Assembly: GCA_027625915.1 (NCBI GenBank)
Contig: JANTQA010000060.1
Span: 3,348,001-3,412,000 of the forward strand
Source: Anaeramoeba flamelloides
Taxonomy: Eukaryota; Metamonada; Anaeramoebidae
Reading direction: 5' to 3'
DNA length: 64,000 nt
Below, piece after piece: positions 58,851 through 64,000 of this stretch. Made by a program: the position numbers and the translations under genes. Each line of letters begins with the position of its first letter. Position 1 is the stretch's first letter. Under the pieces are notes generated by a model that was not told the DNA's origin, made no database searches, and saw only the letters and a list, made by a program, of their open reading frames with translations.

Positions 58851-59244
58851 AGTTTATATCTAAATATAAACTCCATTTCACTAAAAGTAGCCCAGCCAAA
58901 AATGAAAAATTCACTTTATTTCTAAGAACCAACCAAACTTAGATTGTTTAAAAATACGAAAAATAATAATCTTCCTATTCGAGTCTAAAATCATAAAAGA
59001 AAACCCTGAAAAAACCAAAAATTTCAAAAACAAAAAAAAGTTAAAAATTTTTTTGCGAGACTTTCATTGGAACATCTCGTTCAAAATTCTCAATTTCTTA
59101 AGGAAATTAAAATTGTTGACAATAATATATTTGACTTGGAAAGGTATATATTTTTATAGAAGATACAAAACCTAACTTTTTTTAATATTGATTTGGAGTT
59201 TCAAACATTTAGTTTTTTTCAAATTTAATTTTTAAAAAAAAAAT

Positions 59245-59275
<31 letters not shown>

Positions 59276-59441
59276 TTAAAATGAGAAAAAATAATTTTGT
59301 TCTAAAATTTGAAATTTTAGTTTGAAAAGAATAATGAATTAAACTCATAGAAGGTGTTCTATTTCTAGAATAAAACTGCCCCCCCATTAACTGAAAAAGA
59401 GTTTATTTATTTATATATATATAGATATATAAAAACTATTT
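58851..59441. other. Spacer with a 30-40 nt A run
   Basis: A long, nearly pure A tract occupies about 59234-59271. No gene is present. A C run and CATTAACTGAAAAAGAGTTT at about 59385 resemble an extra family E terminus. Confidence 0.55.
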
Positions 59442-60131
59442 TCCAGTCAGAGGAACCCCGTTGGAATGTGTGAAATACATGTCTTTAAAGTGTTTGCCTG
59501 TATATTAGATTAAAAAAATTATATTGTAAATTTTCAAAATTGAAATCATTTTTTCATATTTTTATACATTCTTGTTTTTTTTTTTTCCATTTTTTTTGAC
59601 ACTTGATTCAGTTGTAAAAAAATTTTTTTATTCCAAGATCAATTGTCACTTGGTAAAAATGTGTTATTCTAATGTCATTGAAAACATGTAAATGATTGTT
59701 GAGAAATCATATTCCATTTCTATTGGAATTTTATTCAATCATTGATCCTGATTATTTGAATAATAAATGTGAAAAATTTTCACTTCATTTTCTTTTACTT
59801 TTTCAAACAGAGTAAACAAATCCCAACCTACTTTGTTTGGGTGATTGATTTCTAAAATAACTGTATGGAAAATGAAGAGAAAATTCTTTTCTATTTATCA
59901 TTTTAATACCAGTAGGAGAGCAAAACAAACATTCTTATTTTTCTCAAGGGTTCTAAAAATTTGAGTTTTTCAATTTTTAAGAAAATTTATGGATTAATTA
60001 GTTTTCTCATACAGACATCAACAATTCTTCTTCCGTGTGTATTATTCTGCTAATTTATTATCTATTCTTCAAAGTTCAATTATATAAAATAATTGATTTT
60101 TGAAAAAAAGTTGTTCCTATTTGACTGAAAC
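59442..60131. mobile_element. Family E element, copy 2 (690 bp, inverse orientation), containing a family D copy
   Basis: Ends TTCCAGTCAGAGGAACCCC and ATTTGACTGAAACAAGG. Interior landmarks match copy 1 in reverse: ATTGATCCTGATTATTTGAA, AACATGTAAATGATTGTTGA, GTGTGTATTATTCTG. The family D copy (about 59740-59920) occupies the same internal position as in copy 1. Confidence 0.75.
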
Positions 60132-60727
60132 AAGGTTTATAAAAGGTATTTCCAAAAAAATGGTGATTTTTTTTGACATTTTATAAAAATCAATTTTTTA
60201 GTAGAACTATTCATTAATTGAAAATAACAAATTTAGTTTAATATTAAACGCGATTGAATCAATAACAGGGTATTTATTTCAAAACATATCAATTGAAATA
60301 TTTCAAAAAATGTAAAATAAAACGAAAAACAGCAGTTTTTCTGGAGAAAATAATGTACAACCAATTTCAATAAAAAACCGGAAATATAGAAAGGGTACAG
60401 ATTATTTTTTAAAAAATAAATAGTTGAATGTATTCAATTTTATTTGAAATTTTCTAGAGATTAAAAAAGGATTAAAATCGATTCTTTGTATTAAAAAAAA
60501 AAAAATAAACACAAATTTTCACTTATAAAAAATATCAGATAAAATTGAGAAAATAAAATTTAATATCTTTTATTAATGTAATATGATACTAAGAAAAAAT
60601 TGAATTATTATCAAGAATCAATAAATGGTAGTTAATGATTTTATAAATTTAAATACTTTATCGAAAAATTGTGGTTAATGATGATATTTTATTTAAAAAT
60701 TTACCCCACTTTCTAGGAAATAAACTA
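60132..60727. other. AT-rich spacer
   Basis: No gene or known repeat recognised. Confidence 0.5.
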
Positions 60728-61242
60728 GATTCAAAAAATTTGTACACAGTTTAAACAGTTGAAAGAACTTCATTACTTCACTTTAAATTCAATTTGGAAA
60801 GAATTTTGATTTTACAAAATATTTCATTTTTTGTCTTTTTTGTTTTGTTTTCATTTCATTTTTTGTAGTTACGTAATCTGTTTCGTTAGATCTGAATTTT
60901 TTTTTCAATGGTTGATAGAAGGTTAGTGTTGGGTTTGTTAAATTGGATAATAACATACAATTGGTAGATGTATCTTATCATTTGATCGATCAACAATTGT
61001 TGGTGAAATTTCAACAAATTTACCAATACTTTTTTTGTTCCGCTTGTTTCATAGTTTTGGAATCACTTATTTTTATTTTTGAGTTTTATATTTTTTTCTT
61101 TTATTTGGATTAAAATGATTACTTATTAAAACATTAATAATCGGTTACTTATATGTTGCTTTATATTAGGTTTGGAAAAATACAATAAATTGGGTTTTTT
61201 TGCCCTGTTTTGATTTTGGGTGTGTCGAAATTTTTGGAATGG
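60728..61242. mobile_element. Family F element, copy 2 (515 bp, inverted relative to copy 1)
   Basis: Ends GATTCAAAAAATTTGTACAC and GTGTGTCGAAATTTTTGGAAT. Together with copy 1 it brackets a 1.9-kb segment that contains family E copy 2. Confidence 0.75.
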
Positions 61243-62450
61243 GGTTTATCTTAGATATATATATATATATATAAATATATCTTTGGGTAAATAAATAATC
61301 TTAATTAAAGTTCAGGTGTAATTTCAAAAAAGTAATCAATATCTTACAACAAAAATAATTTAAAAAAGTTTTTAAAATTTCACTTTTTTAAATCTATATT
61401 ATATAGCAATTATTATATTGTTTGTAAATATTTAATTTAACTTAAAAATTGATTTTAAAGATTTTGATACATGAATTAACCAAAATAATAAATTTTTTTG
61501 AATCGATCCATCTCGCTCTCCTAAGGTTATTTATAAAACAGATGTTATTATTGAACCTGTTAGAATGAGAATTCATTAAAGAAAATTTTCAATTAATTCA
61601 AAGATAAAAACAAGTTTTATAAATATTAATCAATTATTTTCCTTTTAGCAAAATTGAATTTGAAAATATTTATTTAAAATTTTAAAAATTGGAAAAAACT
61701 AGAAATTGATTCCAACATTTAGAAATTTAAAAAATTAGAAAGTATTTCCAGTTGGAAAACCTAAAGACAAAAGATATTTAAAATGGAAGTATTCAAATTC
61801 AATTTTATAAATCAAAAATTTACAAATTATTAAAAAAATATCCTCTTAAGTTATGAATAAAAATAAATTCAAATATTGCGAAATATTCAAAAAATAAATG
61901 ATTTAGATATCATTGAAGATTTGGATTTTTTTCTATGGAATAACCCAGATTATGAAAATAATTACTAAAACTTGTTAACAGAATTAGTGAAAATATTATT
62001 TATAAAATAATTATAACATTCTTAATATTTTTACAAAATAGATTCATCATGTTAATTTGAACTTGGCGAATACAAAATTTAATTTATAATGTTTTTTATA
62101 AAACTACTAAATATAAAAAAAAAATTGTGAAGTTTGGTCAAATGCAGCAGCGTGTCGTGAAGTGCCTTCAAGTGGCTAGCTTTTTTTTAATTTAAGAAAT
62201 TAAAAGAAAATTTGGATTTTTTTTATACTTTTTATCCTTTCCAAATTTCTCTTTTTAAGGACTACGTTTGGTATTGAAATTTGATGCCACGTGTGATAAA
62301 AGATGATTCTGTCAGTTAGTAACTCTGGCAATTATTTATTCAATGAGATGTAAGTAGAAAAAAAAGACATTTTTTAACTCGAGTTTTCTCTCAGCGTATC
62401 TCAAAATAACAAAGAAGGTTGCGAAAAAACAGCTTTTGGAGAAAATAACT
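61243..62450. other. Spacer, with GC content rising after 62130
   Basis: An (AT)n tract lies at about 61254-61272. From 62130 the DNA becomes clearly less AT-rich (for example GCAGCAGCGTGTCGTGAAGT), but I see no coding frame, tRNA or other known RNA. Confidence 0.5.
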
Positions 62451-62553
62451 TTTTAGGTTTAAGTGGCAAACCTGGAGACGATGATTAGCTGCTTCTTTGA
62501 TTTATTTGTGATCTGTGAGAGAAGATGAGAAGGTTTGCCACTTAAACCTAAAA
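62451..62553. repeat. Perfect 23-bp inverted repeat, 57-nt loop
   Basis: The arms 62451-62473 and 62531-62553 are exact reverse complements, with TTAGGTTTAAGTGGCAAACC in the left arm. The loop is GC-richer than its surroundings. It could be a hairpin RNA precursor, the ends of a tiny element or a protein-binding palindrome. I cannot tell which. Confidence 0.85.
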
Positions 62554-62794
62554 GGTCAAAATGGTGAAAATTGGAAAATTTTGATGAATTATTGTTGAAA
62601 GGTTCTTTTTTATTTCCAAACAAAGAACAAATTGGTTAATAGGTACGATAATGCGTTTGGTATTGTATCAAATCCACTAAAATCCTCATTTACAAAAATC
62701 GAAAAGATCATTTTTTCTCAACTGACACAATATTTTTTTTTTTTTTAATAAAAAAAACTGATTAATTTTTGCAAATTTAATTTTCAAAAGATCC
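62554..62794. other. Short spacer before a possible small gene
   Basis: No recognised feature. Confidence 0.4.
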
Positions 62795-63127
62795 TTGAAT
62801 GCAAAATACCACCAAATCTTTCCCACAACACACCACGCCAATTTTCCTCGATACACCAATTGGGATTTGATAAAAACGATCCAAACGAAGAAAACTTTGA
62901 CAAAGAAATATAAAAAAAAACAATATTTTGCATTTAACATGGATCATGTTGTTCCAAAAACAATTCGAGGAGACAATCTCCTCTTATTCATGGTGGGAGA
63001 TTTATTCAAGGAAAAACAACAAGAACCAAACAAAAAACAAGAGAAACACTCAACCCCTTTTTTATGGATTAATCTAGTTTACGAATTACTAGAACAAAAC
63101 AAGGAACCCAACACTCAAAAATCTTAG
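62795..63127 (+). CDS. Hypothetical small protein (possible), 110 or 62 codons
   Basis: Codon composition is more protein-like than in the surrounding spacer. Two starts are possible: 62795, or the ATG at 62939 giving MDHVVPKTIRGDNLLLFMVG and then a Gln/Lys-rich centre and a WINLVYELLEQ helix. Ends TAG. No domain or homology is recognised. Another frame over 62790-62910 (with LGFDKNDPNEENFDKEI) is equally open, so an unseen splice or frame break is possible. Confidence 0.3.
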   Translation: MNAKYHQIFPTTHHANFPRYTNWDLIKTIQTKKTLTKKYKKKQYFAFNMDHVVPKTIRGDNLLLFMVGDLFKEKQQEPNKKQEKHSTPFLWINLVYELLEQNKEPNTQKS

Positions 63128-64000
63128 AGAATTGTGATCTTCGAAAGTTAGAGTTGTTTTTTTTTGTTTGTTTGGACTGATCTTCGTTTTTTATAATGAT
63201 AAAAAATCGTGATTATTTTTCTTTTTCATTTTTACCATCCTTAACAAGGGTGTTCGAGTTTACGTATCTCAAAATTTCTTTTTCATTTTTCATAAAAAAA
63301 ATGACATAAAATGATTTTTTTCGATCGAAATTGGAGAATATTTCCAAGATCATTACTCTATGTTTTAAATGAGATTGGGTCAAAAGGTGTTGAGACAAAT
63401 TGATCAATTGCCAACGTAGTTCTTAAGTTGTTTGGGTTCCTCCTCTTTTTGTTTTTTTAGGTTCTTGGAGAGGTTCAAGGAATAAAAAATCATTATAAGA
63501 ATTGGTGGACTTGGTCATGACTAACCTAACCAAACTTTTTAATGATCAGATCTAAAATGAATTGAGCTGGACTTATGCAACCGTAGAGAACTGAATCCAA
63601 CGAATGCGATCTGAAGCCAACCAAAGTGAACCGAATTGGACTTTCCGTACAATCTGTCGAGTTGTTAACTGGACTGGGTTTTTGCTGTCGAGTCGGTATC
63701 TTGTACTGGGATTTTGCGAAAACAAGATTTGGGAAACTTGCAAAAAAAAAAATAAAAAAAAAAGCAACTCAAAAAAAAAAAAAAAAGAAAAAAAAAAGCA
63801 ACTCAATTCTGTAAAACCAAATCTTATCCTTAAAACCTTAGCACTTTATAGAATCAAACCATCTATAAAGTTCTAAATAACTTAATAAAGTAACCTATTT
63901 CATTTGATCTATAGTTGTTCAAATATTTAGATCTCTTTATTAAAACAAGAAATTATTGAAAATATTGATAATTTTTATGGGTCTATCCTTTCTATGATCA
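63128..64000. other. Right-end spacer with a GC-richer patch at about 63540-63730
   Basis: The patch carries repeated CTGGACT/TTGGACT and CTGTCGAGT words and is followed by A-rich runs. Open frames on both strands cross it, but none shows a domain. It could be a decayed exon, a degenerate satellite or an RNA gene; no choice is supported. Confidence 0.4.

Noticed and set aside
1-64000. tRNA, rRNA and CRISPR features
   Set aside because: No cloverleaf with a GGTTCGA-type box, no conserved rRNA block and no regularly spaced direct repeats were seen. A short tRNA with introns could still be missed by eye.
1-64000. Viral or retroelement genes
   Set aside because: No reverse transcriptase, integrase, capsid, polymerase or helicase motif was found in any frame provided or read.

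Overview
This window looks like nuclear DNA from a very AT-rich, gene-poor protist. The evidence is 4-9 kb spacers full of A/T homopolymers, at least one short GT-AG intron (99 nt), a copine, a TKL-type kinase fused to an NB-ARC-like STAND NTPase, Asn/Lys-rich low complexity, and many small terminal-inverted-repeat elements. The gene style reminds me of free-living amoeboid protists such as Anaeramoeba, but that is an impression and not a demonstrated placement. TAA, TAG and TGA all behave as stops, which fits the standard code.

Layout. 0-3.3 kb: spacer with one hairpin MITE. 3.36-5.64 kb (-): a two-exon copine. 5.6-14 kb: spacer with nested inverted-repeat elements. 14.0-15.6 kb (+): fragments of a GH38 alpha-mannosidase whose breaks fall exactly on MITE copies. 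15.6-22 kb: MITE-dense spacer. 22.0-22.8 kb (+): a short CDF-type metal transporter. 22.8-31.8 kb: spacer with more MITEs. 31.8-42.2 kb: a divergent (head-to-head) pair of large genes. The left gene has an intact kinase plus a STAND NTPase. The right gene has a pseudokinase plus STAND NTPase, winged-helix-like region and a long TPR array. 42.2-49.3 kb: a duplicated repeat unit, one copy interrupted by a TTAA-flanked element. 49.3-53.6 kb (-): one large surface-receptor-like gene with a signal peptide, seven WQS-type repeats, ephrin-receptor-like Cys repeats, about eight membrane segments, a coiled coil and a Ser/Asp tail. 53.6-64 kb: spacer with repeats, a 23-bp perfect hairpin, a GC-richer patch and one possible small gene.

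The most interesting feature is the kinase/pseudokinase pair. The two genes share a near-identical NTPase domain, conserved 5' flanks and one intergenic region. The right gene has lost the glycine loop, the DFG Asp and the APE Glu but keeps the sensor-like TPR array. The left gene keeps all kinase motifs but ends after the NTPase. This organisation resembles paired NLR receptors of plants, so a two-protein sensor/executor system is a reasonable hypothesis; it is inference.

A second recurring signal is that four coding disruptions in three genes are each explained by exactly one surplus A in a sense-strand run of 6-7 A. That points to either systematic homopolymer error in the assembly or slippage-tolerant expression.

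At least eight families of short inverted-repeat elements were recognised by eye (called A to J here). The best defined is family A: 15 copies of about 200 bp, nearly perfect whole-element hairpins with TA target sites. No transposase gene was found in the window.
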